This document shows positions 47,995 to 56,583 of a DNA stretch of 64,000 bases, one piece after another. The notes beneath the pieces were generated by a model, which was given only the letters and a program-made list of their open reading frames with translations, had not been told where the DNA came from and did no database searches. Made by a program: the position numbers and the translations under genes. The DNA is taken from positions 46,320 through 110,319 of the forward strand of contig CAWHXW010000006.1 in assembly GCA_963833465.1 (NCBI GenBank), in the 5' to 3' direction. The stretch comes from Fen-1298 sp963833465 (lineage in GTDB: Bacteria > Bacteroidota > Ignavibacteria > UBA10030). Within the stretch, counting starts at the first letter, position 1. Every line of letters begins with the position of its first letter.

Positions 47995-48879
47995 ATGAAA
48001 ATTTTCAAACGATACCTTATACTTGTGGCTTCAATTGTTGCGGCCTATGCTATGTACTGGTTGGTCTACTGGGCTATTTACCCAAGCAACTCACCCCCTT
48101 GGTCAGGTTTCGGTCCCTATGATGAATTACGCAATGGCCCTCGGGCAAAAACGCTTTGGGACTGGTTTGATCTACTTATCGTACCTGCATTTCTCGCTCT
48201 TTCGGTTTGGCTACTGAGTACGATCCATAAAAATGTCGAAGCACGATCTCAGTTGAGCCAACAGAGACAAGAGGCGTTGGAGAACTACTTTGACCGACTC
48301 TCTGAACTATTACTTAAGAATCGATTGCGCAGATCGAGTGCCACCAGCGAGGTTCGTACATTAGCCCGCAACTGGTCTCTGGCCGCTTTTCGTACATTGG
48401 ATGGTGTTCGCAAAGGCGAGTCTCTTCAATTTCTCTACGAGTCAAATCTCATAAACAAGAATCCAATTATTGTTCTGAATGGAGCAGATCTTCGCAACTG
48501 CTACCTAAGAAATGCAGTACTTTCCGGTTCAGAGATCAGGGGTGCTTACTTCAACGATTCAACTCTGTGTGGGGCAAACTTGAAGAATGGAGATTTTCGC
48601 GGTTGTGATTTCAGAAACACAGATCTAAGAAGCGCCTTGCTTGATGGTGCGGATCTTAGTTTTACTTTCCTCAATCGTGCCAACCTTTCAAGGCTTGATT
48701 TAAGCGCGGCAAACCTTAAGGGAGCCGATTTAGCTCGGGCCAAAATATGGAGAACAGTGATTACGCCCGATCAACGCGAAGTCATAGTCCTAACAAAAAT
48801 GCAACAACTATTGTTGAGCATCTTTGCTCTCTTCGTCAATCCAAAAACAAAAAGCTCAACTTCATACAAAGGAAAATAA
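47995..48879 (+). CDS. C1: membrane pentapeptide-repeat protein
   Basis: A 294-residue protein with two N-terminal membrane helices (about residues 8-27 and 59-79), a helical linker and a C-terminal pentapeptide-repeat domain (about residues 160-255), with repeats such as NGADLRNCYLRNAVL and LDGADLSFTFLNRANL. Such domains form a right-handed beta-helix. In soluble relatives they can mimic DNA (Qnr-type gyrase protection); when attached to membrane helices their role is unknown. It starts 46 bases after the first gene of the cassette and ends two bases before the next. Confidence 0.8.
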   Translation: MKIFKRYLILVASIVAAYAMYWLVYWAIYPSNSPPWSGFGPYDELRNGPRAKTLWDWFDLLIVPAFLALSVWLLSTIHKNVEARSQLSQQRQEALENYFDRLSELLLKNRLRRSSATSEVRTLARNWSLAAFRTLDGVRKGESLQFLYESNLINKNPIIVLNGADLRNCYLRNAVLSGSEIRGAYFNDSTLCGANLKNGDFRGCDFRNTDLRSALLDGADLSFTFLNRANLSRLDLSAANLKGADLARAKIWRTVITPDQREVIVLTKMQQLLLSIFALFVNPKTKSSTSYKGK

Positions 48880-48880
48880 T

Positions 48881-49060
48881 ATGGAAAAGCCAAAGTCAGA
48901 AAATGTATGCAAAGTATGCAACGGTAATGGCAGTCTGCAATGTCCTAGTTGTAGTGGTTCCGGCAAAGCAGGCAACATTAAAACATACGAGCCTTGTGCA
49001 AGATGTAATGGCAGAGGAACGATAACTTGTCCTAAGTGCCAAGGAAGTGGGAGGGTCTGA
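48881..49060 (+). CDS. C1: small DnaJ-type zinc-knuckle protein
   Basis: A 59-residue protein made of little more than two pairs of CxxC motifs: CKVCNGNGSLQCPSCSGSG and CARCNGRGTITCPKCQGSG. They match the CxxCxGxG zinc-finger repeats of DnaJ, without the J domain or substrate-binding domain. Such free knuckles may bind unfolded protein or act as adaptors. It is the third gene in cassette C1, preceded by GGAAAATAAT and closely linked to the pentapeptide gene. Confidence 0.75.
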   Translation: MEKPKSENVCKVCNGNGSLQCPSCSGSGKAGNIKTYEPCARCNGRGTITCPKCQGSGRV

Positions 49061-49112
49061 AGTTCCCGAATCATTTCAGCAATGCACTTGTGTATTTTGA
49101 TGATAGAGGGCT

Positions 49113-49308
49113 GCCTAACCAAGCGCTCAAGCTGACGGAATGAGCGTCGCCCGCCGACTTTTTTAAAAAGCAATTGTCGGCGGGCTAGTTACGTTAGAGC
49201 ATGGCTCACATAGGTCAGGTGCAAAATTGAAAGAATCATCGTGAACTCAGTTCGTTGAGTGCATTTTGAAAGTTTTCAGCGCCGCAGCTTAGCGCCGGTC
49301 CGTTAGGC
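49113..49308 (+). repeat. attC 2 (end of cassette C1)
   Basis: R'' GCCTAAC at 49113 and R' GTTAGGC ending at 49308, 196 bp. L'' AGCGCTCAAGCTG pairs with L' CAGCTTAGCGCC, a changed outer stem relative to most sites with changes on both sides. It belongs to the longer loop class. Confidence 0.93.
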
Positions 49309-49337
49309 AGCCACAAAAGCAAATAGGAGTAAACGAA

Positions 49338-49730
49338 ATGATTCCAAAGATGGCTTTCTTTAATTTATTGGTTATAGTCTTTTTTATTTTTTGTGCAGTT
49401 GGATGTACGGCGGAAGGTAATTTTATCAGAACTGATTCCACAATTTATCCGCCGAAACCTGCTGACTTTGATGTCCTCGTTCTGATGTCTAAACCTCAAA
49501 AGGCCTACAAGGAAATTGGAATTGTCACAGTTCATAAACAAGCCACGACTACACTCGAAGAAATTGGTGAAGACGAATTAATGCCTGAATTATTGGATCA
49601 GGCAAGAGCTATTGGTGCTGATGCACTCATTGATCTAAAATTTGATAACTATACAAAGTCAGCAGTCTTTAGTGCTCGCACAAAACATGCTTTAAAAGCT
49701 ACAGCTACGGCAATTATATTTACAAAATAA
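49338..49730 (+). CDS. C2: small lipoprotein, function unknown
   Basis: A 130-residue lipoprotein, the only gene of cassette C2. The leader has hydrophobic LLVIVFFIFCAVGC with lipobox Cys at about residue 23. The mature part has an alpha/beta pattern with KEIGIVTVHKQATTTLEEIGED and ARAIGADALIDLKFDN, which resembles small heavy-metal-binding-type (YbjQ-like) or DUF4156-like lipoproteins. This is a weak likeness only. It ends nine bases before the attC. Confidence 0.6.
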   Translation: MIPKMAFFNLLVIVFFIFCAVGCTAEGNFIRTDSTIYPPKPADFDVLVLMSKPQKAYKEIGIVTVHKQATTTLEEIGEDELMPELLDQARAIGADALIDLKFDNYTKSAVFSARTKHALKATATAIIFTK

Positions 49731-49739
49731 TTTGTGGCT

Positions 49740-49898
49740 GCCTAACCAGCGGCTCAAGCTGACCGGATGAGCGTTGGTACGTTAAGCATGGCTTGCAGAG
49801 GTTTCGGTTCTTAATAATAAACTATTCAGCATGAACTTGTTTCGTTTAGTGTATTTTGAAAGTTCTCAGTGCGGCAGCTTAGCCGCCATCCGTTAGGC
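49740..49898 (+). repeat. attC 3 (end of cassette C2)
   Basis: 159 bp, R'' GCCTAAC at 49740 and R' GTTAGGC at 49892. L'' GCGGCTCAAGCTG and L' CAGCTTAGCCGC pair with one base left over on the left arm. The 16 bases ending at the R'' box are the reverse complement of the first 16 bases of cassette C2 at 49302. Confidence 0.95.
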
Positions 49899-49939
49899 GC
49901 AATTCAGAAACCACAACCAATACTAAAGGAACAACTAAT

Positions 49940-50526
49940 ATGAACGACGAACAAGCGATAGCTTCTCCAACGAGTCAGCCTTCCAACTTACAATACTTCG
50001 AGTCCGCAACCCCCGACGGCGATGGAGCATGTTCTTGGGACCCTGTCCGTGCGGAGGATTTGGCGCTCGGATACCACGAGGCACTGGATATGTTTATATC
50101 CCGCAATCCGCCGTTGACTTTCGCAGAGACTGTTTGACTGAGCGTAAATATATGGCCAAACTCAATCGCATGGCTGACCGACTTCCTGCGGGAGGAAGGT
50201 TGATTTTTACAGACGTGCCCGTATTAATTTGTGAGCAAGGAATTAATAAGCTCGACATTGACTCTGCTGTTGCCGCAGCAGACGCCAGATATTGGTGGAT
50301 GACAGGCTTGATACCCCTCCGCCCGACTCCGCCAAGACCTAAAACCGAAGAAGAACGGCGGAAGGAAGCAGAAGCTAATAAGCGTGCAGAAGAAACCAGA
50401 AAGAACACAATCCAGTCAGTGCGAAGAGCCAAGCGAGTTTGTATTCTGTGTGGAAAGCAGCTAGGGTTTCTTCTGAAATTGCGCTGGGCTGAACAGCACG
50501 AGGAGTGCTCGACTTTCACGGAATGA
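49940..50526 (+). CDS. C3: zinc-binding protein with two Cys pairs, one frameshift
   Basis: Cassette C3 encodes a protein of about 195 residues if repaired. The frame breaks at a run of three C near 50039-50043; with one more C the reading is CSWDPCPCGGFGARIPRG and continues with TGYVYIPQSAVDFRRDC. The sequence has a CPCG knuckle at about residue 36 and a CILC motif near the C-terminus; between them is a charged helix rich in Glu, Arg and Lys (EEERRKEAEANKRAEE). The two Cys pairs could bind zinc. I do not recognise a family. No signal peptide is seen, so it is probably cytoplasmic. Confidence 0.6.
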
Positions 50527-50532
50527 AATTGC

Positions 50533-50690
50533 GCCTAACCAGCGGCTCAAGCTGACCGGATGAGCGTGGGAGCAATCAATATGGCGCGTAAAGGTTTGGT
50601 GCTTAATAATTCAGTTGGTAGCGTGAATCTGTTTCCTTGGGTGCATCACGAAACTTTTCAACGCGGCAGCTTAGCCGCAGTCCGTTAGCT
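50533..50690 (+). repeat. attC 4 (end of cassette C3)
   Basis: 158 bp. R'' GCCTAAC at 50533 and R' GTTAGCT at 50684-50690. In place the two R boxes mismatch, because the R' belongs to the next cassette, C4. Confidence 0.94.
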
Positions 50691-50746
50691 GGCAAGAATA
50701 TGCATCATCATTTCCAATTAAATATTATTATCTAAGGAAATAGTTT

Positions 50747-51496
50747 ATGCGTAACCTACATTTCGTTTTTCCTTTGCTGTTTGTCTTGCTATTATTCATT
50801 TCTTGCAATCAAAAGAATGAACAACAAAAATCAGCCGTTGGAAATATCCATGATTCGATCAAAGTAGGTATGACATATGATGAAGTTCAACACTTTCTTG
50901 GCAGGCCGTCGAATATTATAAGAGGCGCAAATCAATTGATTTCTGAAGACGAGTCTTTCTCGCAAGAGGAGTTGAAGTTAATCAGGTTGGCAATAGATAC
51001 CTTACGTGATAGTAGAATATGGGCTTTTAAGAAAAAGGTACAGACCATTGGTCAACTTGTGTATGTTACTTGGACATATCCGGAATCTATTATAGATACC
51101 AACTTTACATTATTTCCAAAATTTAATATGCTCAAACAAGAAACAACTATATATAAATACTTTATCAATGGAATAGAGACTGATCAATCCGAATTTGAAG
51201 CTATTCAAGATACAGTGTATTTCACGGGAGATACAAGGCAAGTTTCAACCAAGAAGGAATGGGAGAAACAAAAATCTATTTATCCTCAATGGGCTTATGG
51301 CCCATATAAAGCAACTAAACTCAAAAAGTTTGATCACATTGAACACAATAATCATTCGGTTTTTGATGGATATGGAAAGCATATTTTCGTAACGAGGAAA
51401 CTCTTCTGCGTTATTTTTGATGCATCTAGCGGTCGTGCAACTGACAGTGGTTTTATGCCGTTTGAAGTTCAAGAAATCTCCAAAGTGATACGATAA
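50747..51496 (+). CDS. C4: lipoprotein with BamE/SmpA-like start
   Basis: A 249-residue lipoprotein, only gene of cassette C4. The leader VFPLLFVLLLFISC ends in a lipobox Cys at about residue 20. The segment HDSIKVGMTYDEVQHFLGRPSNI resembles the BamE/SmpA fold (KVGMTxxEVxxLLGxP), used in outer-membrane assembly or as inhibitor-like domains. The rest is mixed alpha/beta with no named domain. It begins after an AAGGAAATAG ribosome site. Confidence 0.7.
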   Translation: MRNLHFVFPLLFVLLLFISCNQKNEQQKSAVGNIHDSIKVGMTYDEVQHFLGRPSNIIRGANQLISEDESFSQEELKLIRLAIDTLRDSRIWAFKKKVQTIGQLVYVTWTYPESIIDTNFTLFPKFNMLKQETTIYKYFINGIETDQSEFEAIQDTVYFTGDTRQVSTKKEWEKQKSIYPQWAYGPYKATKLKKFDHIEHNNHSVFDGYGKHIFVTRKLFCVIFDASSGRATDSGFMPFEVQEISKVIR

Positions 51497-51512
51497 TTAT
51501 TTATTGCTTGCC

Positions 51513-51670
51513 AGCTAACCAGGCGCTCAAGCTGACGGAATGAGCGTGGTGCAATTTACATTGCGTGTAAAGTTTTAGATGTTTAATAATTTAGTTGGTA
51601 GCGTGAACTCAGTTCGTTTATTGCATTACGAAACTTATCAGCGCCGCAGCTTAGCGCCGGTCCGTTAGCC
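51513..51670 (+). repeat. attC 5 (end of cassette C4)
   Basis: 158 bp. R'' AGCTAAC at 51513 and R' GTTAGCC at 51664. L'' GGCGCTCAAGCTG pairs with L' CAGCTTAGCGCC. The 13 bases ending at 51519 are the reverse complement of the start of cassette C4. Confidence 0.94.
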
Positions 51671-51750
51671 CGCTTTAGGTGCTTTCAGATGTAAATATCA
51701 AGTTGGGCGCAGTTCCAAATTCTTTGTAACAATAATATAAGGAGATTATC

Positions 51751-52164
51751 ATGTCAAATGTAAAACTACTTGGTATCATTTTGCTTCTCGTAGGACTTGC
51801 TGCAATAATTTATTATGGTATGCAAGTTGCTGATTATCAAAATGAACTTGGGCAAAAGTACCTAATGCATATTGAAAAAGAATACTACCAAAAAGAGCTT
51901 AATAAATCTATTGTATGGATTATCTTCGGAGTTGCAACTTGTATAATAGGAATTGTGATTCTTAAAAAGACAGACTCTAAATCATCCTTTTATCATACAG
52001 GTTGTAATCATAATAATCAACTTGGAAATTATTGTTCTAAATGTGGAATAGGTCATTCGATGAAGCAAAACTTAAAACAAGTAAGTGCGCGATATCGTTG
52101 CTTCAATCGCTTGCGGCCTTCTGGCATAAAGAACTTATTGTTCCAAATTTGGCTCATATCTTAA
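51751..52164 (+). CDS. C5: small membrane protein with zinc-ribbon-like Cys
   Basis: A 137-residue protein, sole gene of cassette C5. It has two membrane helices (about residues 6-24 and 52-72) and then a Cys-rich part (HTGCNHNNQLGNYCSKCG) resembling a zinc ribbon. The C-terminal 40 residues look atypical. A one-base frameshift near 52055 would switch to a frame reading DEAKLKTSKCAISLLQS to a stop at 52172, which looks more like a natural helix. Either is possible. Ribosome site GGAG at 51741-51744. Function unknown. Confidence 0.65.
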   Translation: MSNVKLLGIILLLVGLAAIIYYGMQVADYQNELGQKYLMHIEKEYYQKELNKSIVWIIFGVATCIIGIVILKKTDSKSSFYHTGCNHNNQLGNYCSKCGIGHSMKQNLKQVSARYRCFNRLRPSGIKNLLFQIWLIS

Positions 52165-52185
52165 AGTGGTAAATCTGTGCGCGCG

Positions 52186-52385
52186 GGCTAACCAGCGGCT
52201 CAAGCTGACCGAATGAGCGTGGGTACATTAAGCATGGCTTGTGGTGGGTTATCGTTTTTATTATTACGTTTATTGTACTTCATAACTTTAGTGTTAATAA
52301 ATTTTGTTTTCGGCATGAAACTTGGTTCGTTTAGGTCCTATTTTGAAAGTTATCAGTGCGGCACCTTAGCCGCAGTCCGTTAGGC
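52186..52385 (+). repeat. attC 6 (end of cassette C5)
   Basis: 200 bp, longest in the array. R'' GGCTAAC at 52186 and R' GTTAGGC at 52379; these do not fully match, since R' comes from cassette C6. L' reads CACCTTAGCCGC, with one change from the usual CAGCTT. Long loop class. Confidence 0.92.
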
Positions 52386-52525
52386 AACTTCAGCAAGCTT
52401 GGGTGTGAAATTCTTTTTAAGTTTTTATTTTTAAGTTTCATTTGTCGTTAAGAAGACTAGTCGTTTCAGTAATAAGTTTGCTTGCATTGGTTCTGTGCAA
52501 TATTCAAAAATATTATTTATCAGTT
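52386..52525. other. C6: cassette without a clear gene
   Basis: The body of cassette C6 has about 140 bases between attC sites and no ATG-started protein. The best frame is from TTG 52443 (SLRRLVVSVISLLALVLC, then to a stop inside the next attC), a short hydrophobic peptide of about 29 residues that may be chance. The GTG at about 52406 opens only ten codons. It may carry a promoter, small RNA or be a relic. Confidence 0.5.
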
Positions 52526-52676
52526 GCCTAACCAGCAACTCAAGCTGACGGAAAGAGCTTTTGTGCAACATTCCGCGCGTTTGTGTGTTTGTTTTAGTTT
52601 CATAATTTTAACTTTCACGCGCTGCTTGTTTATATTCAACGGATTCGCAACCGCAGCTTGTTGCCATCCGTTAGCT
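52526..52676 (+). repeat. attC 7 (end of cassette C6)
   Basis: 151 bp. R'' GCCTAAC at 52526 and R' GTTAGCT at 52670. Its L'' is GCAACTCAAGCTG and L' CAGCTTGTTGC; both arms differ from the usual GCGGC type but remain complementary in the outer half, a compensated change. Confidence 0.9.
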
Positions 52677-52685
52677 GGCACTTGA

Positions 52686-53647
52686 ATGAAGCATATGAAG
52701 AAATTTACATGGTTCGCTTTATCAGTTTTGCTCATTATTTGCGCATGGTGGTTTTTTAAAATATATTCTGTACCAAAAACCGTTGAAACAACAATGCTTA
52801 CTACCACCGACACCATCAAATCCCCAAGCATTCAGTTGGATACGACTGTGTACCCTGTTAGTAATTTTGATGATTTAGTTTATCCAGCAAAAATATCCGT
52901 CTATTTCTCAAATCTCGATTCAATAACCATCGAACAACTTAATGCAATTAAACACATTATTGAACTTCCTCCTACAAAACTCGATTCAACAGTCCCATAT
53001 TTTGATTCCACTGATGAAAACATCGTCGAACATCTAAAATCAATTGATTTCTCTGGCGACGGTATTCCTGATCTGGTTTATTGCGATTGCATTCATCAAG
53101 AAGGGTGCTCTACAATCCTTTGGATCAAAACTGATTCGCTCTATAAATATTGCAGTATTTTTCAAGGGCAAATTACAAAGCTTCATAAAGGCCAATAATA
53201 GCGATCTATTTTCTTTTGTTGCTGTCAATGGTGATAGCCATATCCTCTACAAACCCTGGATGATATCAGGAAAACTAGTCTTTCAAATGGCAAATATTGT
53301 CTTAGAGCACGAAGATTTAAAGCTCCCTACGCTAAGGATGTTTTCAAAAAAAAGTAATTGTCGCCGACTCTATGATAGATCTACGTTTAAGCCCCGCAAT
53401 TATAAATAGTTTGGATACACTCGAGAGCGAGTTCAGTGCTGTTCCTGTTCACGGCAACATTCTGGCTAAGGTTCGACAAGGCTCACATGCCATTGCCTTG
53501 TCTCAGACAATTGATAAATCAAATCGGACATGGCTTTTTGTTCTATTGGGGCCTGACGCCCAATATATCTATTCAAGGTATCTTGGTAATATTGACATGA
53601 TTACGTCTGGCTGGATGGAAGAAAAACATTTAAGATATCTTAATTAA
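52686..53647 (+). pseudogene. C7: membrane-anchored exported protein, two frameshifts
   Basis: Cassette C7 carries one gene in three pieces. A first part has a membrane helix (KKFTWFALSVLLIICAWWFF) and an exported segment with FSGDGIPDLVYCDC, then stops at 53198. Removing one G near 53174 joins KLHK to ANNSDLFSFVAVNGDS. Removing one A from a run of eight near 53346-53353 then joins to VIVADSMIDLRLSPAIINSL and on to 53647. Repaired length is about 319 residues. Its FSGDGIPDLVY resembles calcium-binding FG-GAP/VCBS-type loops but only once. Function unknown. ATG 52695 is an alternative start. Confidence 0.6.
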
Positions 53648-53656
53648 GCAAGTGCC

Positions 53657-53815
53657 AGCTAACCAGCGGCTCAAGCTGACCGGATGAGCGTGAGTGCATT
53701 TTGCATTGCGTGCATAGGTTCTGTGTTTAATAATAAAGCTTTTCATAATGAACTTGTTTCGTTTAGCACATTTTGGAAGTTATCAGTGCGGCAGCTTAGC
53801 CGCCATCCGTTAGCT
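53657..53815 (+). repeat. attC 8 (end of cassette C7)
   Basis: 159 bp. R'' AGCTAAC at 53657 and R' GTTAGCT at 53809. The 15 bases ending at 53663 are the reverse complement of the 15 bases from 52670. L'' GCGGCTCAAGCTG and L' CAGCTTAGCCGC. Confidence 0.95.
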
Positions 53816-53891
53816 GGCAAAAAGAAAGTAGTTGTTTCAAGTTCATAACAATAAATCACTATAACACATATAAACAATAAGAGGAGACACA

Positions 53892-54593
53892 ATGAAAAAG
53901 ATCGTGATAATCTGCGTCATGATATTTATGACAACCAGTTTGACATTAGGCCAATTTGTATTTTCAGTGAAGCCTGGTTTGGATCTGAATGGAGCATCTT
54001 TTGGTATAAAGATTAGCAGACTTATTATATTTGGTGGATTAGATTATATGCATTTCTCTACGACCCTTGAAGAAAGCGGAACCAATATCGCTGAAACTTA
54101 TTCGTATCAATATATATCAGGTTATTATCAAGACACATACGGGTATCAATTGAATCCATTTGACGATAAATATGATATATCTCTCAATGTGTATTCCCCA
54201 ACGATCGGTATAAAAGTATTACTTGGCGGGCCAGAAAAAGTTGATGCCTATCTCACTGCATCTGCTTCGCGACCTATTTTATCTGGCAGTGCTTCGAGTA
54301 ATGGTGTCGATCAGAATTTGCAGAAGTATCTTGATAATCTAAGCATATGGGGTTTTCAAATTGCTTTTGGTGGTGAGTATCATTTCTCGGAGAATTTTAG
54401 CATTGGCGGTGAATTTGGTATTCGTTTGTATTCCGCAAAATACGATCAAACCGACAATGCTCAGGAGAGTGTATACGTTGGTTCATCATCCACAGGTTAT
54501 GGTTACCAAAATGTTATGACGACTCAAAATACGACGATCAGCCCTGGACTGAGTTTTACTTATTCGACACTTTGTTTGAACTACTATTTCTAA
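53892..54593 (+). CDS. C8: outer-membrane beta-barrel protein
   Basis: A 233-residue exported protein, sole gene of cassette C8. The signal peptide MKKIVIICVMIFMTTSLTLG is cleaved near residue 21. The mature part has alternating strands and many Tyr, Gly and Ser, with HFSENFSIGGEFGIRLY typical of Bacteroidota small barrels, and ends in an aromatic residue (TLCLNYYF), as barrels do. Strong ribosome site GAGGAG at 53881-53886. No specific ligand can be inferred. Confidence 0.8.
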   Translation: MKKIVIICVMIFMTTSLTLGQFVFSVKPGLDLNGASFGIKISRLIIFGGLDYMHFSTTLEESGTNIAETYSYQYISGYYQDTYGYQLNPFDDKYDISLNVYSPTIGIKVLLGGPEKVDAYLTASASRPILSGSASSNGVDQNLQKYLDNLSIWGFQIAFGGEYHFSENFSIGGEFGIRLYSAKYDQTDNAQESVYVGSSSTGYGYQNVMTTQNTTISPGLSFTYSTLCLNYYF

Positions 54594-54604
54594 TTGTTTT
54601 TGCC

Positions 54605-54801
54605 AGCTAACCAGCGGCTCAAGCTGACCGAATGAGCCGAGTGCATTTTGCATGGCTGGTGGTGGGTTTAGGTTTTTATTATTATGTTTGTTGTACAAAG
54701 TGCCGAAAGTACAAATCAATTTTGTTTTCAGCATGAAACTCGTTTCGTTTAGTACAATTTGAAAGTTATCAGTGCGGCAGCTTAGCCGCAGTCCGTTAGG
54801 C
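54605..54801 (+). repeat. attC 9 (end of cassette C8)
   Basis: 197 bp, long loop class. R'' AGCTAAC at 54605 and R' GTTAGGC at 54795, mismatched in place. The 15 bases ending at 54611 are the reverse complement of the start of C8 from 53809. Confidence 0.94.
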
Positions 54802-54900
54802 GTTTTGGAAAAATAGTTTCGTATTATTCGAATTATCACCAAGATAAATGTGCGATCTTAAATTCCTCGGATCATTCATATTCATAATAAAAGAAAAGCT

Positions 54901-56133
54901 ATGAACAAGTATGGCGCTGTAATATTTATTTTAATAAATACTGGTGTTTTCTTTTCAGGTTGTTCTTCTAATCAACAGATTCGTGAAGAGACCACCCCCA
55001 AAAACACGTTATCAAGTTATTGCGGCATATTATGGGCGGGTTTTGACAATATTAAAATATTTGATGCTGCTAAAGGCATAGATTCAATTATTATAACAAA
55101 TGTTAAACAAATGCCTTTCACTTCGAGTATATCCCCCAATAGAAAGTTATTGGCGATTGGTTATAAAGTTGAAAATGACTTTTATGTGGACGTGCTGGAT
55201 ACTCGAACACTTAAAATTAAAACCATCCATTCAAAACAAATCAAAACTTCATTATCACAGGTAAATTTTGCATGGAGCAATAATAGTGATTCTCTTTTTT
55301 TCAATTATTGGCAGGTCAGGAACAAAGTTGGAGAAAATGTCGGTTCTCTGCTTTATTTAACCGAAATGGACACTTTAGTTTCATTTAGAGTAAAGAATGG
55401 CGCAAAGATAGAATCGTATATAAATCCAGGTTATGTGGTAATGTCTTATGAACACACTTATTATGTCATCAATCCAAGAACTGGAAACCCTATTTACACA
55501 ATTAATGATTTGGACCAACCGTTGTTTTCACCTGATGGTAGAAAAATATTGTTCTATCGTTCTGTTTTAACGATCGATGAATATGGAAATGAGAAAAGAA
55601 TGAGAGAATTGTATCTTTCAGATATAAGCGGGAGAAACCAGAAAAAAATAGCAGGTTATGTTTCAAGACCAAGTAAAGCTCAATGGCTTGCTAATTCTAA
55701 ATCAATTGTTTTGGAACTCCAATCGCAAAAATATAGTAACAAGACTTACGTTGCATTCTATGACATAGAATCCAAAGAAATATCTTATTCTAAATCACAG
55801 GATGAAGCTGGAGTAACAACTGAAAATCCATCCTTGTCTCCCAGCAAGAACAAATTACTCTCAATACAACGAATGCAATACGAAAATGCGTATGGAGGAC
55901 GTTCTAGTGATGTGTTTTTAATTCTATCAAATTTAGAAACAAATGAAACAAAAATATTGAATCAAGGCAGAAATGATTTTTCAGATAACACGCGTAATAT
56001 ACCAATAGGATCTTTTAATTGGATAGACGACAATATGGTGGTTGTTGGTGGAAATAATTGGACGACGCTTTACGATATTAAATATGGTGCGGTGACTATC
56101 ATTGCCAAATCGTCCGATTTATCTTTGGCGTGA
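54901..56133 (+). CDS. C9: TolB/WD40-like beta-propeller lipoprotein
   Basis: A 410-residue lipoprotein, main gene of cassette C9. The leader YGAVIFILINTGVFFSGC ends at a lipobox Cys (about residue 21). The rest is beta-rich with repeated elements such as SISPNRKLLAIGY, PLFSPDGRKILFYRS and SLSPSKNKLLSI, typical of TolB-like (PD40) propeller blades. Likely a periplasmic or outer-membrane protein-binding scaffold. A small membrane-protein frame follows in the same cassette. Confidence 0.78.
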   Translation: MNKYGAVIFILINTGVFFSGCSSNQQIREETTPKNTLSSYCGILWAGFDNIKIFDAAKGIDSIIITNVKQMPFTSSISPNRKLLAIGYKVENDFYVDVLDTRTLKIKTIHSKQIKTSLSQVNFAWSNNSDSLFFNYWQVRNKVGENVGSLLYLTEMDTLVSFRVKNGAKIESYINPGYVVMSYEHTYYVINPRTGNPIYTINDLDQPLFSPDGRKILFYRSVLTIDEYGNEKRMRELYLSDISGRNQKKIAGYVSRPSKAQWLANSKSIVLELQSQKYSNKTYVAFYDIESKEISYSKSQDEAGVTTENPSLSPSKNKLLSIQRMQYENAYGGRSSDVFLILSNLETNETKILNQGRNDFSDNTRNIPIGSFNWIDDNMVVVGGNNWTTLYDIKYGAVTIIAKSSDLSLA

Positions 56134-56218
56134 GAAATAACCGATCATCTTACGGAGATAATATCACGCGATCAATTTACCTTTGGAACAATGCGGTGAA
56201 TTATATGAAGAATAAATT

Positions 56219-56371
56219 ATGATTATTATTTATTTTTTATTTTGGCCATTTATTGTTACTTGGTATTTATTTAGATGGCTATTCATTTTTCTTTTTAAAG
56301 TAATAAAAACCCTTTTCATTGCGATTGCTGTTGTCTTTGGCTTCCATATGTTGTTTAACAATAAAAAGTAA
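56219..56371 (+). CDS. C9: 50-residue hydrophobic membrane peptide
   Basis: A short frame encoding a highly hydrophobic peptide with two possible membrane helices (IIIYFLFWPFIVTWYLF and FKVIKTLFIAIAVVFGF) and a basic C-terminus NNKK. It is the second gene of cassette C9, ending 17 bases before the attC. It resembles small membrane toxins or accessory peptides by shape only. No family was recognised. Confidence 0.5.
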   Translation: MIIIYFLFWPFIVTWYLFRWLFIFLFKVIKTLFIAIAVVFGFHMLFNNKK

Positions 56372-56387
56372 GATAATACTCCAAAAC

Positions 56388-56546
56388 GCCTAACCAGCGG
56401 CTCAAGCTGACCGGATGAGCGTTGGTACGTTAAGCATGGCGAGCATAGGTTTTGTGTTTAATAATAAACTTTTCAGCATGAACTTGGTTCGTTTTAGTAC
56501 AATTTGAAAGTTATCAGCGCGGCAGCTTAGCCGCCATCCGTTAGGT
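56388..56546 (+). repeat. attC 10 (end of cassette C9)
   Basis: 159 bp. R'' GCCTAAC at 56388 and R' GTTAGGT at 56540. The 15 bases ending at 56394 are the reverse complement of the start of C9 from 54795. Standard L boxes. Confidence 0.95.
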
Positions 56547-56583
56547 GCAATTGCCCTTCACTATTTCTTGAAAGGAGTAACAA

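Noticed and set aside
52482..52685. A plus-strand frame of 67 codons across attC 7
   Set aside because: It spans the whole attC and has no ribosome site; attC structure explains it.
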